Origin: Burkholderiales bacterium
GTDB taxonomy: Bacteria; Pseudomonadota; Gammaproteobacteria; Burkholderiales; Burkholderiaceae_C
Reading direction: 5' to 3'
Assembly (NCBI GenBank): GCA_947373745.1
Contig: CANBZB010000006.1
Coordinates: 1-34,432 of the forward strand
DNA length: 34,432 nt
Shown here: positions 16,705-26,300 of the stretch, piece by piece
How positions within the stretch are numbered: the first letter of the stretch is position 1
How the letters are laid out: every line of letters starts with the position of its first letter
Notes under the pieces: generated by a model
Databases searched by the model: none
What the model saw: the letters and a program-made list of their open reading frames with translations, nothing else
What the model was told of the DNA's origin: nothing
Position numbers and translations under genes: made by a program

Positions 16705-17637
16705 ATGACATCTATCCAACGTTTGCGTCGTAGAGCCTTTGAAATCATGGACGGTGCCGTCCCTGATAAATACAGCCACTTTGTTGAAGTCTTTGTTGCC
16801 CTGCTGGTGGTAGCCAATGTGGTTGGCATCATCTTGGAATCTGTGCCTGAAATTCATGAGGCATTTGAAGCCGAATTCCATGCATTTGATTTATTCAGTG
16901 TCGCGGTCTTTTCCGTTGAGTTTGTGATGCGTGTCTGGTCATATGGCGAGAAATACTTGCGTGATCAGGATGGTTCGGCGTGGAAAGGTCGCAAAGAGTA
17001 TTTATTTAGCTTCTACGGCATCATCGACTTTGTCAGTACTGTGCCGTTTTATTTACAGCTCATTTTGCCGGGTGCAGATTTACGGGTGTTACGAATGTTC
17101 CGTTTATTACGGATTTTTAAGCTCTCTCGCTACAACAGTGCATTTGACGACATGGTGGCTGCCGTAAAGGCTGAGCGCGACTCATTTTCTTCTGCTGTTT
17201 TCTTGTTGTTTATCAGTTGCCTGTTATTTTCTTCCTTGATCTACATCATCGAAGGCCATAAACAACCCGAGGTCTTCCCTTCAATTCCTGCTGCGATGCA
17301 TTGGTTTGTCATCACCATCGTCTCAGGCTGGGGCAATGTGGACCCCATCACTTTTGTCGGAACGATTTTGGTGATCTTCACGCAAATTCTCTCCATTGCG
17401 CTGGCGGCAATTTTGACGGGCGTGGTCTCTACCGCTTACACCGCGCAAGTTGAGCGCCGTCAAGCCATGTACGAGATGGAAGTGCGTGCTGTTCTAGCCG
17501 ACGGCGTTGTCACCGAAGAGGAACAAGCCCAACTCAAGATCATGCAAGCCAAACTTGGCATGTCTGATGACCAAGTTCAGGCAATAGCCGAACAAATCAA
17601 AGAAGAGAAAAAACTAGCCGAAACTGGTAACTCTTAA
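16705..17637 (+). CDS. Voltage-gated ion channel with shortened SGWGN selectivity filter
   Basis: The 310-residue paralogue of the previous channel starts 6 bp after its stop, with AGGG at 16691-16694. S4 carries R127, R130, R133, R136, K139, R142. The filter region is ITIVSGWGNVDPIT (203-216), again one residue shorter than K+ channels, and with Trp209 where K+ channels have Tyr. The tail holds DGVVTEEE at 266-273, followed by a charged helix. The two genes are adjacent, similar in length and share the odd filter spacing, so heteromers are plausible but unproven. Confidence 0.9.
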   Translation: MTSIQRLRRRAFEIMDGAVPDKYSHFVEVFVALLVVANVVGIILESVPEIHEAFEAEFHAFDLFSVAVFSVEFVMRVWSYGEKYLRDQDGSAWKGRKEYLFSFYGIIDFVSTVPFYLQLILPGADLRVLRMFRLLRIFKLSRYNSAFDDMVAAVKAERDSFSSAVFLLFISCLLFSSLIYIIEGHKQPEVFPSIPAAMHWFVITIVSGWGNVDPITFVGTILVIFTQILSIALAAILTGVVSTAYTAQVERRQAMYEMEVRAVLADGVVTEEEQAQLKIMQAKLGMSDDQVQAIAEQIKEEKKLAETGNS

Positions 17638-17669
17638 ACACTGCCAACGCTTTCTAATTTCTTAAGCCC

Positions 17670-18284
17670 ATGACGATTTTTTACGAACCCCGAAATGGGC
17701 ACGGTTTGCCGCACGATCCTTTCAATGCCATTGTGGGTCCACGCCCTATTGGCTGGGTCTCCACCAAAAGCGCCAGTGGTATTTTGAATTTGGCGCCCTA
17801 TAGTTTTTTTAATGCCTTCAACTATGTCCCACCCATAGTTGGGTTCTGCAGTGTCGGCGCCAAAGACTCCTTACGCAATGTGCAAGAAACAGGTGAATTT
17901 GTATGGAACTTGGTAACGCGCTCCTTGGCAGAAGCCATGAACAAAACCTGCGCGCCTGTTCCACCGGAAGTCAATGAATTTGAACTAGCAGGCCTCACAC
18001 CCCAAGCATCGAACATCGTACAAGTGCCCCGCGTACTAGAAAGCCCCGTTTCCTTCGAATGCCGATGTACACAAATTGTTCAACTACAAGGCTATGACCA
18101 ACAAAAGGTCAACTCATGGTTGGTGCTCGGTGAAGTCGTTGGTATCCATATTGACGAGCGGCTATTAAAAGACGGCATCTACGATACTGCTGGAGCGCAG
18201 CACGTGATGCGCGGCGGCGGACCTGCTGATTACTTCAGCGTAGGACCAGAGCAGTTATTCCGCATGTCTCGGCCTTCGGCTTGA
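17670..18284 (+). CDS. Flavin reductase-like (FMN-binding split barrel) protein
   Basis: The 204-residue protein resembles the DIM6/NTAB flavin-reductase family. The segments FNAIVGPRPIGWVSTKSASG, NLAPYSFFNAFNYVPPIVGF and VWNLVTRSLAEAMN fit FMN-binding split barrels. Members reduce flavins with NAD(P)H for partner monooxygenases or act alone. No monooxygenase is adjacent. The gene follows the third channel by 32 bp and precedes a Bug protein by 7 bp. Substrate and partner are unknown. Confidence 0.85.
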   Translation: MTIFYEPRNGHGLPHDPFNAIVGPRPIGWVSTKSASGILNLAPYSFFNAFNYVPPIVGFCSVGAKDSLRNVQETGEFVWNLVTRSLAEAMNKTCAPVPPEVNEFELAGLTPQASNIVQVPRVLESPVSFECRCTQIVQLQGYDQQKVNSWLVLGEVVGIHIDERLLKDGIYDTAGAQHVMRGGGPADYFSVGPEQLFRMSRPSA

Positions 18285-18291
18285 TGCGCGA

Positions 18292-19275
18292 ATGCCAAAC
18301 CTAACGCGTCGTCAATTGCTGGTTGGTGCTGGCACTTCTGCACTAAGTTTTCCCTTTAGTGCACTCGCAGACACATGGCCTTCAAAACCCCTGCGGCTGA
18401 TTGTTCCCTTCGCTCCAGGCGGCAGTTCTGAAATTGTTGCCAGAGCACTGGCTGGCGAATTAGGTAAAACCATCGGTCAAAGCGTGTTTGTTGAAAACAA
18501 ACCCGGAGGTGCAGGCAATATCGCCATGCAAGAAGTCGCCAACGCCACCGACGAACACACCCTCATCTTGGGACACATAGGCACCTTGGCAGTCAACCAA
18601 TATATCTTTGCAAAATTGCCCTACGACCCCAACAAAGACTTCACGCCTATCACGCTTATTTCTAAAGTGCCCAGCCTGTATGTGGTGCACCCCGATTTAC
18701 CTGTGAAAAATCTCAAAGAGTTTGTCGCTTACGCCAAAGCAAATCCCGCACAACTCAACTACGGTTCAGCGGGTAACGGCAGTGCAGGGCATTTAGCGTT
18801 TGAGTATTTGAAGATGACTACTGAGATATTCGTACTACACGTACCCTACCGGGGTACAGGCCCCATGTTGACAGATTTACTGGCAGGCCGTCTGCAAGCT
18901 GCAGCCGTTGGCGCACCCGCACTCTTGCAATTCATCAAAGCAGGCAAACTGCGATGCATTGCTACCGGCACTAGCGTTCGATTGCCTCAATTGCCCGATG
19001 TAGCAACTGTTGCAGAGCAAGGCTACAAAGGGTTTGAAATGACGCAATGGTATGGCTTGTTAGCACCCAGCAAAATGGCCAAAGGAAATATCGATAAACT
19101 AGAAAAAGAGGCTATTGCCGCAACGCGCGGAAAAATCGTCAGCGACAAACTCAGCCAAGATACTGCGCTATCAGTTGGCAATACCAAGACCGAGTTTGAA
19201 ACATTTATCAAACTTGAACAAGCACGTTGGAAACCAGTGATTGCACGCGCACAAATTAAGCCGGAGGGAATTTAA
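18292..19275 (+). CDS. Bug/TctC family substrate-binding protein with Tat-like signal
   Basis: The 327-residue protein has an N-terminal twin-arginine-like signal (TRRQLLVGAGTSALSF, cleavage near ALA-D) and then the Bug pattern WPSKPLRLIVPFAPGGSSEI. ENKPGGAGNIAMQEVA and NYGSAGNGSAGHLAFEYL are also present. It binds an unknown carboxylate-type ligand in the periplasm. No TctA/TctB partner is nearby. It is cotranscribed with the flavin-reductase-like gene, judging from the 7-bp spacing. Confidence 0.9.
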   Translation: MPNLTRRQLLVGAGTSALSFPFSALADTWPSKPLRLIVPFAPGGSSEIVARALAGELGKTIGQSVFVENKPGGAGNIAMQEVANATDEHTLILGHIGTLAVNQYIFAKLPYDPNKDFTPITLISKVPSLYVVHPDLPVKNLKEFVAYAKANPAQLNYGSAGNGSAGHLAFEYLKMTTEIFVLHVPYRGTGPMLTDLLAGRLQAAAVGAPALLQFIKAGKLRCIATGTSVRLPQLPDVATVAEQGYKGFEMTQWYGLLAPSKMAKGNIDKLEKEAIAATRGKIVSDKLSQDTALSVGNTKTEFETFIKLEQARWKPVIARAQIKPEGI

Positions 19276-19292
19276 GCAATTTACTTGCTTTT
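19274..19292 (+). terminator. Weak terminator-like hairpin after second Bug gene
   Basis: AAGCAA (19274-19279) and TTGCTT (19285-19290) pair exactly around a TTTAC loop, with TT after. It overlaps the stop codon. The U-tract is short, so termination efficiency is uncertain. Confidence 0.45.
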
Positions 19293-19340
19293 GATAATCA
19301 GTTAATTCGTTCAAGTCAGATTCATGACAGCTCGATACGC

Positions 19341-19514
19341 TCAAAAAATACAGTATGCGACCGAAGGCAGATGGGTCAAGAACGGTTGAGGAGTATCAAT
19401 AAAAGGAGCATAAGAATTCCCAAATAAAGTAGCACCAGCCCCGTTGTTAGTAAAAACTACAGGTTGCTGTGTTTGAAAAAAGTTTGATGATGTGAAAGCA
19501 TTTGTGAGTGTCAT
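19341..19514 (-). CDS. Possible small gene, 57 residues, unknown
   Basis: Not recognised. The frame starts at ATG 19514 with AGGA six bases upstream (19521-19524) and runs 57 codons to TGA. The product is hydrophobic-aromatic toward its C-terminus (YAPFIDTPQPFLTHLPSVAY) with one Cys. A TATAAT at 19580-19585 and a hairpin at the predicted 5' end make a coherent transcription unit. Length is too short for a secure call; it could be a remnant. Confidence 0.35.
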   Translation of the reverse strand: MTLTNAFTSSNFFQTQQPVVFTNNGAGATLFGNSYAPFIDTPQPFLTHLPSVAYCIF

Positions 19515-19553
19515 ACGTATTCCTATAAATGAGAGGTTGAAATTTAATGAAAT

Positions 19554-19574
19554 GTGGCAGAGTAACTCCGCCAC
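19554..19574 (-). ncRNA. 5' hairpin of the possible minus-strand transcript
   Basis: Read on the minus strand, GTGGCGGAG and CTCTGCCAC pair over nine positions with a TTA loop. The only non-Watson-Crick pair is G-U on this strand; on the plus strand the same position is an A-C mismatch. This points to RNA from the minus strand. It begins about where transcription from the TATAAT box would start. Confidence 0.35.
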
Positions 19575-19787
19575 TGCAAATTATAAATAACACTTTAGTA
19601 TTATTAAATTAATTTAACCAACATTTAATTTTTATTGATAGATTTATTTAATTAACCTGGATGGCGTACGCAATGGTCGCGCTTTCTTCATCGCAGATGC
19701 AGACAGCCAAATCTTGAATAGCAAGCTCACTTTATGAGCCTAGTCACACAGTATGCTATTTGAGTAAAAATTTTTATCTGACTTCGA
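19575..19787. other. AT-rich intergenic region upstream of recC
   Basis: This region has long A/T tracts (19590-19655) and no convincing gene. It must hold the promoter of the recCBD-zorABC run unless that run is read from upstream, but no good -35/-10 pair was seen on the plus strand. Bases 19660-19738 could encode a short open stretch without a start codon, which I regard as chance or an eroded remnant. Confidence 0.5.
19580..19608 (-). promoter_or_regulatory. Candidate minus-strand promoter
   Basis: A perfect -10 TATAAT occupies 19580-19585 on the minus strand. A weak -35 (TTTAAT, 19603-19608) lies 17 bp upstream. It points to the possible 57-residue gene. Confidence 0.35.
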
Positions 19788-22700
19788 ATGCCCAATCCCC
19801 CCGCTAACGGTTTCATGGTGCTGCACAGCAACCAACTAGAAGGCTTACGCGAGTTGGCGGTAGGGTTTATTCGTAACAACCCTTTGCCAGTTCTTGCCCC
19901 CGAAGTGCTTCTCGTACAAAGCAACGGCATGAAGCACTGGTTAGAAATGGCGTTAGCGAAAGACCTTGGTATTTGTGCAGCTACCCAAGTGGAATTGCCA
20001 TCGCGCAAACTTTGGCAAATCTACCGCGCAGTTCTGGGGCCGAGCAAGGTTCCTGCACACATGCCCTTGGACAAATCGCCTTTGGTATGGCGCATCATGC
20101 GCCGCTTGCCAGATCTGCTTGATAAACCTAATTTTTCTCCTCTTAAAAAATACCTAGGCGACCACGCCACCAATGACCGCCGTGCCTACCAATTGGCCGC
20201 GCAACTCGCCGACGTTTTAGACGGCTACCAGAACTACCGTTCTGATTGGCTGAAAGACTGGGCTAGCGGCAAAGACCAACTGCGCACGAGTAGCGGTATC
20301 CATTCAGATACATCCTCTGTTTTTCCAATACCAGCCACACAAAACTGGCAGTCTGAGTTATGGCGCGATTTATTGGACGATCTTTCAAACGATGTCGCGC
20401 AATCCCTACCCAGCAACGTCTATCGCTCACGCTCAGAAGTACACGAAGCATTTCTACAAGCCATAGAAAAATTGCCCCTCAACCAACGCCCTACAGGTGT
20501 TCCGCAGCGTTTGATGGTGTTTGGTGTGACATCGCTACCTATGCAAACTGTAGAAGCCCTCTTCGCATTAGGTCGGGTTTGCCAAGTGTTGATGTTGGTA
20601 CAAAACCCCTGTCAGCATTACTGGGGCCACATCGTCGAGAGCAAAATGCCTTTGTCTAAACTCGCGCGCCAACGCCAGCCACACAAAGTCGGTTTGCCGA
20701 TTCCGCAAGCAAATGGCACTTTAAGCGAAGCAGACCAATACAGCCTTCATACCGCCACCAACCCTTTGCTCGCTGCTTGGGGCAAACATGGGCGCGACTA
20801 TTTACATTTGCTAGACACTTTTGACGATGTCGACAGATACGCATCGCAATTCAATCGCGTAGATGTATTTGTAGACCCCGTTGACACAGCGAAAAACGCT
20901 CAGCGGATACCCAGCCAGTTAGAGCACCTGCAATCTGCGTTGCTAAATCTCGAACCGATTCCCGCAGAGCCCACTGAAGTTTCTCCAAACGACCACAGCA
21001 TAGTAATGGTCCAAACGCACTCTACCCAACGCGAAGTAGAAGTTCTTCACGACCGCATATTGGCGTGGTTAGACGAAGAGGCAGCGTCCGAAGAAGCTCA
21101 CAGACTCAAACCCTCCGACATCATGGTCATGGTGCCCGATATGGAAGCTTTTGCACCCCATATCCATGCTGTGTTTGGTCGCTTCACCAGCATGGATCCA
21201 AGACACCTGCCCTACAGCGTTGCTGACACTACGCCGCGCACCGAACCAATAGTGCAGGCGCTGGATATGTTGCTACAACTGCCACAGTTACGCATCACTC
21301 GCGTAGAGTGGCAGAGCCTGTTTGAAGTCGATGCCGTACGTGCGCGCTTTGGTTTAGACGCGGCAGACGTAGAACAACTCGATGCATGGTTAGAGGCCGC
21401 AGGTGTTCGTTGGGGCCTAGATACCCAACACCGAAAAGCTTGGGGCATGGCGCCCGAACTCACGGGAGCCAACCAAAATAGTTGGCTGTTTGGCTTAGAG
21501 CGCTTGCTACTAGGGTATGCAACAGGTGCAACAGGCGATGTGGGTCATCCGTGGCAAGACACGCTGCCGCAAGCAGGGGTAGGCGGACTAGACGCCCGTA
21601 CCATAGAAGGACTGGTGCAATGGTTACGCCATGTCCAAATAGGACTGGCCCTTTTACGTGAAGAACACACACCCGCTGCATGGGTTCGTGTACTGCGCCA
21701 GCTGGCAGATATGTTTTTTCAACCCAGTCATGACGCAGATGAACGTTTGCTAGAACGCGTCATAGCGCCTCTAGAGACGTGGTTGACAGAATGCCAGTTG
21801 GCAAGACTGGACACACCATTGCCTTTGGTCGTAGTGCGTGAATATTGGATGGCCCAGTTACAACAACCCGCGATACAGCGGCGGTTCTTTGGCGCGGGTG
21901 TGCAATTTGCAACCCTGATGCCCATGCGTTCAATTCCCTTCAAGATCGTTTGTTTACTAGGAATGAACGACGGTGATTACCCGCGTAGTCAAACGCCACG
22001 TGACTTTGATTTGATGGCCCAAGCCTCCCAACCCAGCGCTTCGCAATCGCTCTGGCGCGCAGGCGATAGATCGCGACGTGAGGACGACCGTTATTTGTTT
22101 TTAGAGGCACTGCTATCTGCACGTGAGAAGCTCTACATCAGCTGGCAAGGTCGACGTACAACAGACCACGAGGTGAGACCCCCTTCTGTACTGGTGGCGC
22201 AGTTAATCGACTATCTCAACGCCGTATGGAAATATGGCGATGCATTAGCTTTCAACAAAGAAAACCAGTTGCAACCTTTGCAAGCTTTTTCACCTAAGTA
22301 TTTCAGCAGAGGTAGTGGATGCATCACGTATGCCAAAGATTGGCAAAGTGCTTTGATTCCAAATACAAAGTACCCATCTGATGACGCTACAAAAAGAAGT
22401 CAAAGCAGAGAGATACATCACGCATTAACACTCCTGCAGTTACAACGGCTTCTCAAACAGCCTGTAGATATTTTTATTCGCGACAAATTACGCTTACAAC
22501 TGGATGCGCCCAATGAAGCCAGCTCACAAGAAGAGCCCTTCGCGCTCAACTCTCTTGAAAAATACCTACTCACCCAAACCATCACCCAGGCCAACGACCC
22601 TGCGCACGCCCTTCAGCGTTTACGTCTTAGTGGTGATTTGGCTATTGCAGGATTTGGTCAAGCACAAGAAGATGTGCTCCTCAAACAAAGAGAAGCGCTA

Positions 22701-23399
22701 CTTTCGCGTCTTTCTGAATGCGTCAAAGATTGGCCGAACACGCTTGCGGTGCAAGCCAAGGACTGGATGTTTGACACCCACACACTGCGAGCAGAGTGGG
22801 CGAACGGTCAACACCTGTGGCGGACCAATACCCATGCAAGCGCGTGGTTACAAATTGAAATGCGTGCCGGGTCTGTTTTAGAAGGCAAAGAAAACAACAA
22901 ACAGCCGCGCGTAGACACTTTGACTGCACTTTGGCTACATCACATCGTGGCCTGTGCCAGTGGCACACCTACGACCAGCGTTCAAATTGGACTCAATGGG
23001 GTAGTGCAATTCGATGCGCTACCCCAAGAGCATGCCCAACAATATTTGGAAGATATGGTTTTGGTTTATGCCCTTGCATGGGAACAACCCCTGCCAGTTT
23101 CACGCAAATCCGCTTGTCAATATCTGTCTACCCTTAACGCATCGCATCCTAGTAAAAACGATGGGCCTGACACAATGCACGCCGCTGCAATAGGTGCTGC
23201 AAGACAAGCTTTTGAAGGAAGTCAAAAGCGAAAAGGTGAATTGACAGACAACGCCGCACTTCAGCGCGTATTTAAAAACTTCGCAAGCATTGAAGCCGAG
23301 CTCCCCAACTGGGCGCACCGCTTGTATGGTGCGATGGTGCAACATGCCCGATTGCATGCCATGGATTCAGCCTCCTTAGACGAGATCTCAGCACCATGA
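19788..23399 (+). CDS. recC: Exodeoxyribonuclease V gamma subunit
   Basis: The 1203-residue protein is the Chi-scanning subunit of RecBCD. It opens with LHSNQLEGLRELA and continues with LVQSNGMKHWLEMALAKDLG, both RecC hallmarks. GVTSLPMQTVEALFALG and MLVQNPCQHYWG (residues about 245-290) match the inactive helicase core, and VCLLGMNDGDYPR marks the second helicase-like domain. Length is in the family range (E. coli about 1120). The Shine-Dalgarno before ATG 19788 is poor. It leads a run recC-recB-recD-zorA-zorB-zorC, with its stop overlapping the recB start. Confidence 0.95.
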   Translation: MPNPPANGFMVLHSNQLEGLRELAVGFIRNNPLPVLAPEVLLVQSNGMKHWLEMALAKDLGICAATQVELPSRKLWQIYRAVLGPSKVPAHMPLDKSPLVWRIMRRLPDLLDKPNFSPLKKYLGDHATNDRRAYQLAAQLADVLDGYQNYRSDWLKDWASGKDQLRTSSGIHSDTSSVFPIPATQNWQSELWRDLLDDLSNDVAQSLPSNVYRSRSEVHEAFLQAIEKLPLNQRPTGVPQRLMVFGVTSLPMQTVEALFALGRVCQVLMLVQNPCQHYWGHIVESKMPLSKLARQRQPHKVGLPIPQANGTLSEADQYSLHTATNPLLAAWGKHGRDYLHLLDTFDDVDRYASQFNRVDVFVDPVDTAKNAQRIPSQLEHLQSALLNLEPIPAEPTEVSPNDHSIVMVQTHSTQREVEVLHDRILAWLDEEAASEEAHRLKPSDIMVMVPDMEAFAPHIHAVFGRFTSMDPRHLPYSVADTTPRTEPIVQALDMLLQLPQLRITRVEWQSLFEVDAVRARFGLDAADVEQLDAWLEAAGVRWGLDTQHRKAWGMAPELTGANQNSWLFGLERLLLGYATGATGDVGHPWQDTLPQAGVGGLDARTIEGLVQWLRHVQIGLALLREEHTPAAWVRVLRQLADMFFQPSHDADERLLERVIAPLETWLTECQLARLDTPLPLVVVREYWMAQLQQPAIQRRFFGAGVQFATLMPMRSIPFKIVCLLGMNDGDYPRSQTPRDFDLMAQASQPSASQSLWRAGDRSRREDDRYLFLEALLSAREKLYISWQGRRTTDHEVRPPSVLVAQLIDYLNAVWKYGDALAFNKENQLQPLQAFSPKYFSRGSGCITYAKDWQSALIPNTKYPSDDATKRSQSREIHHALTLLQLQRLLKQPVDIFIRDKLRLQLDAPNEASSQEEPFALNSLEKYLLTQTITQANDPAHALQRLRLSGDLAIAGFGQAQEDVLLKQREALLSRLSECVKDWPNTLAVQAKDWMFDTHTLRAEWANGQHLWRTNTHASAWLQIEMRAGSVLEGKENNKQPRVDTLTALWLHHIVACASGTPTTSVQIGLNGVVQFDALPQEHAQQYLEDMVLVYALAWEQPLPVSRKSACQYLSTLNASHPSKNDGPDTMHAAAIGAARQAFEGSQKRKGELTDNAALQRVFKNFASIEAELPNWAHRLYGAMVQHARLHAMDSASLDEISAP

Positions 23400-26300
23400 G
23401 TCATGCCCATCCCATTCAAGCGCAAAAGCTTGATGCGCTGAACATGCCCTTGCAAGGTCGGCAAGTGATTGAGGCTAGTGCAGGAACTGGAAAGACCTGG
23501 ACGCTCGCCGCTTTATACATTCGCTTGGTCTTGGGTCATCTACGCGATACGCCCCTGCTACCTCCGCAAATTTTGGTGATGACATTCACCGATGCAGCGA
23601 CAGCCGAGTTACGCGACCGCATTCGTGAACGTCTGAGCCATGCTGCTTTTTATTTTGATGCGAGTGCGCAAGGGAGATCACTTCCCGTCGACTTCCAAGC
23701 TGATCGATTTTTAATCGATCTTCGCAACAGCTATGCACAAGATGCATGGCCTCGCTGCGCGCTGCAACTCAACTGCGCTGCAGAATGGATGGACAACGCA
23801 GCCATTTACACCATACACGGCTGGTCGCGCCGAATGCTGAGCCAATATGCGCTTTACAGCCGTAACCTCTTTGAGCAAACGCATCTAGAAAATGCAGAAG
23901 ACTTACAACGCACCTTGGTGCAGGACTATTGGCGTGAATGGTTTTATCCTCTCAGTGCGCAAGCTTTGCAATGCATATCGCCCTATATTGGGCACGGGCC
24001 AGACGTTTTACTTAAAAGCATTCAAACCATTTGGCAAGAATCTGAGCGCACGCCAGTTGACAATCCAGCGCCGGTGCTGACACCTAAGCAAATAGTCGAT
24101 GTCCACATGGCATGGGTAAGCAAACTAGAATCTTTGGCTGTGGGATGTCGCTCACTCTGGAACGATGGGCTTTATGCAACCTTGCAAGAGGTCGGCGCCA
24201 AGAAAAAACTCAAAGGTGTTCGTTCTGACTATTTCGCCAATTGGCTAAATGCACTCAAAAACTGGTTAGAGGGGCATGCACCGATCAAGCCTGATGTTGT
24301 CGCGCGTTTTACTACTTCTGCACTGACTGCAAAGCACTGGACTGAGGCAAACGAATTTTCATTTTTTGCCACGATTGAAGACTACGTCACGCATTTAAAC
24401 AACGCACCCCTTACGCAAGACCAAATAACACGGCACGCAGCCTATACCGTAGGTGAAAAATACCAAGCTGCCAAAGCGCAAAGGGCTGCTTTTGATTTTT
24501 CTGACCTATTACAAAACCTCTACCGAGCAGTGACAGCCGAGAACTCTGAGCTTGGCACGGCTATTCGACTGCAATATCCTGTTGCATTGGTCGATGAGTT
24601 TCAAGACACTGATCCTTGGCAATACGGAACACTGCACCGTATTTATGCGCATGAAGTCTGCACGGCTAGCAATGCACTGGTCATGATTGGTGACCCCAAG
24701 CAAGCTATTTATAGTTTTCGTGGCGCTGACTTACGTACTTACCTCATGGCCCGCGACAATGCACTTTCCATCGATCCCCAAGCGCTTCACACTCTGAACG
24801 GAAATCGCCGATCTACAAAAGGATTGGTGTCTGCCATCAACCATGTTTTCTCGCAAGTGGAGACACCCTTCGCTTGCACGCAAGGCCAGATAGATTACGT
24901 GCAAGTTTCAGCAGAAGGTGACTTAGAGGAACTGCCAAGCAGCCACGGCAAACCGCAACCTGCCATGACGGTTTGGCATATCCCATGCGATGGCGCGCAC
25001 ACCAAAGCAGATACACATTTACAAGCCATGTCCGATGCTTTTGCAAACCGTATGGCTGAATTACTCAATGCGGGGGTTGCAAAGCCTGGTGATATGGCCG
25101 TTTTGGTTCGCGGACAGCATCAAGCCGATGCCATGCGTAAAGCCTTGGGTACGCGCCACATACCCAGTGTGTATTTGTCGGACAGGTCCAACGTCTATGC
25201 ATCGCCTGAGGCCATCGATATATGGCGTTTATTGCGCGCAGTGGCCACGCCTAGACAAACCGAGTGGGTGCGCGCAGCTATCGGCAGCGATGTATGGGCT
25301 CTTTCGCTAGATGACGTATTGGCGCTGACGCAAGACGAACGGCAGTGGGAAGCGCAGTTAGACAATTTCCACAAATGGCGTTATATGTGGCAACAACAAG
25401 GCATTTTGGCCATGCTGCACCATTGGTTGCATGACCAAGAAGTCGCCAGTCGGCTACTAGCGCAAAACAACGGTGAACGTCGTATCAGCAATGTGCTGCA
25501 TCTTGGTGAACTGCTACAGCATGCAGCGCAATCGCTGCAAGGGGAACACGCACTTGTGCGGTTCTTGGGCGAGCAAATCAATGCACCCACGCACTCTACA
25601 GACGCCCAAAAAATGCGTTTAGAAACAGATGCCCAATGCGTGCAAGTCATCACTTACCATAAGAGTAAAGGCTTGCAGTTCCCTTTGGTCTTTGTTCCAT
25701 TTATGGGGAGTTTCAAAACCGACAGTGCTACGCAGTCGGCCCATGGCGATGAGGAAGAGAACAAAGACGACATGCTTGAACCTTCGTCTGTCGATGAAGA
25801 TATGCGCTTACTCTATGTGGCACTGACCCGTGCACAACGCGGATTGTGGCTAGGCGTTGCGGAAACATTCAGAGACATCAGCGGCGACGCCAGTAAAAAA
25901 ACATTGAAGCGAAGCGCCTTGTCAAGATTGCTGAATCGACAAGCTCGCGGAGATTTGTCACAGCAATTAAATACGCTGTGGGGGACGTGTACGCATATCT
26001 GTATAGAAGAACTACCCCAGTCTCAGCGCGTCTATTACGTACCGGCTACCCATAATGAGTTCTCACAAGACGCACGCACCCCCAAACGCCAACACCACAG
26101 TCTATGGTGGACCGCCAGTTTCAGTGCCCTCACGCGTGGGTTAATCGCTGAATCTAAGCGTGATGAAGATGTGGCTACTGCCATCATCGATGCCGATACC
26201 GATACCTCCCCCGCATCTACCGATTTAAGCGCCACCAGCGCTTGGCAAAGTTTTCCAGCCGGCGCGCGCTACGGCACACTCATGCATGATCTGCTGGATT

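Noticed and set aside
19660-19738. Open stretch reading NLDGVRNGRAFFIADADS without a start codon
   Set aside because: It is about 27 codons, bounded by stops and without an initiation codon or Shine-Dalgarno. Chance or a decayed remnant is more likely than a gene.
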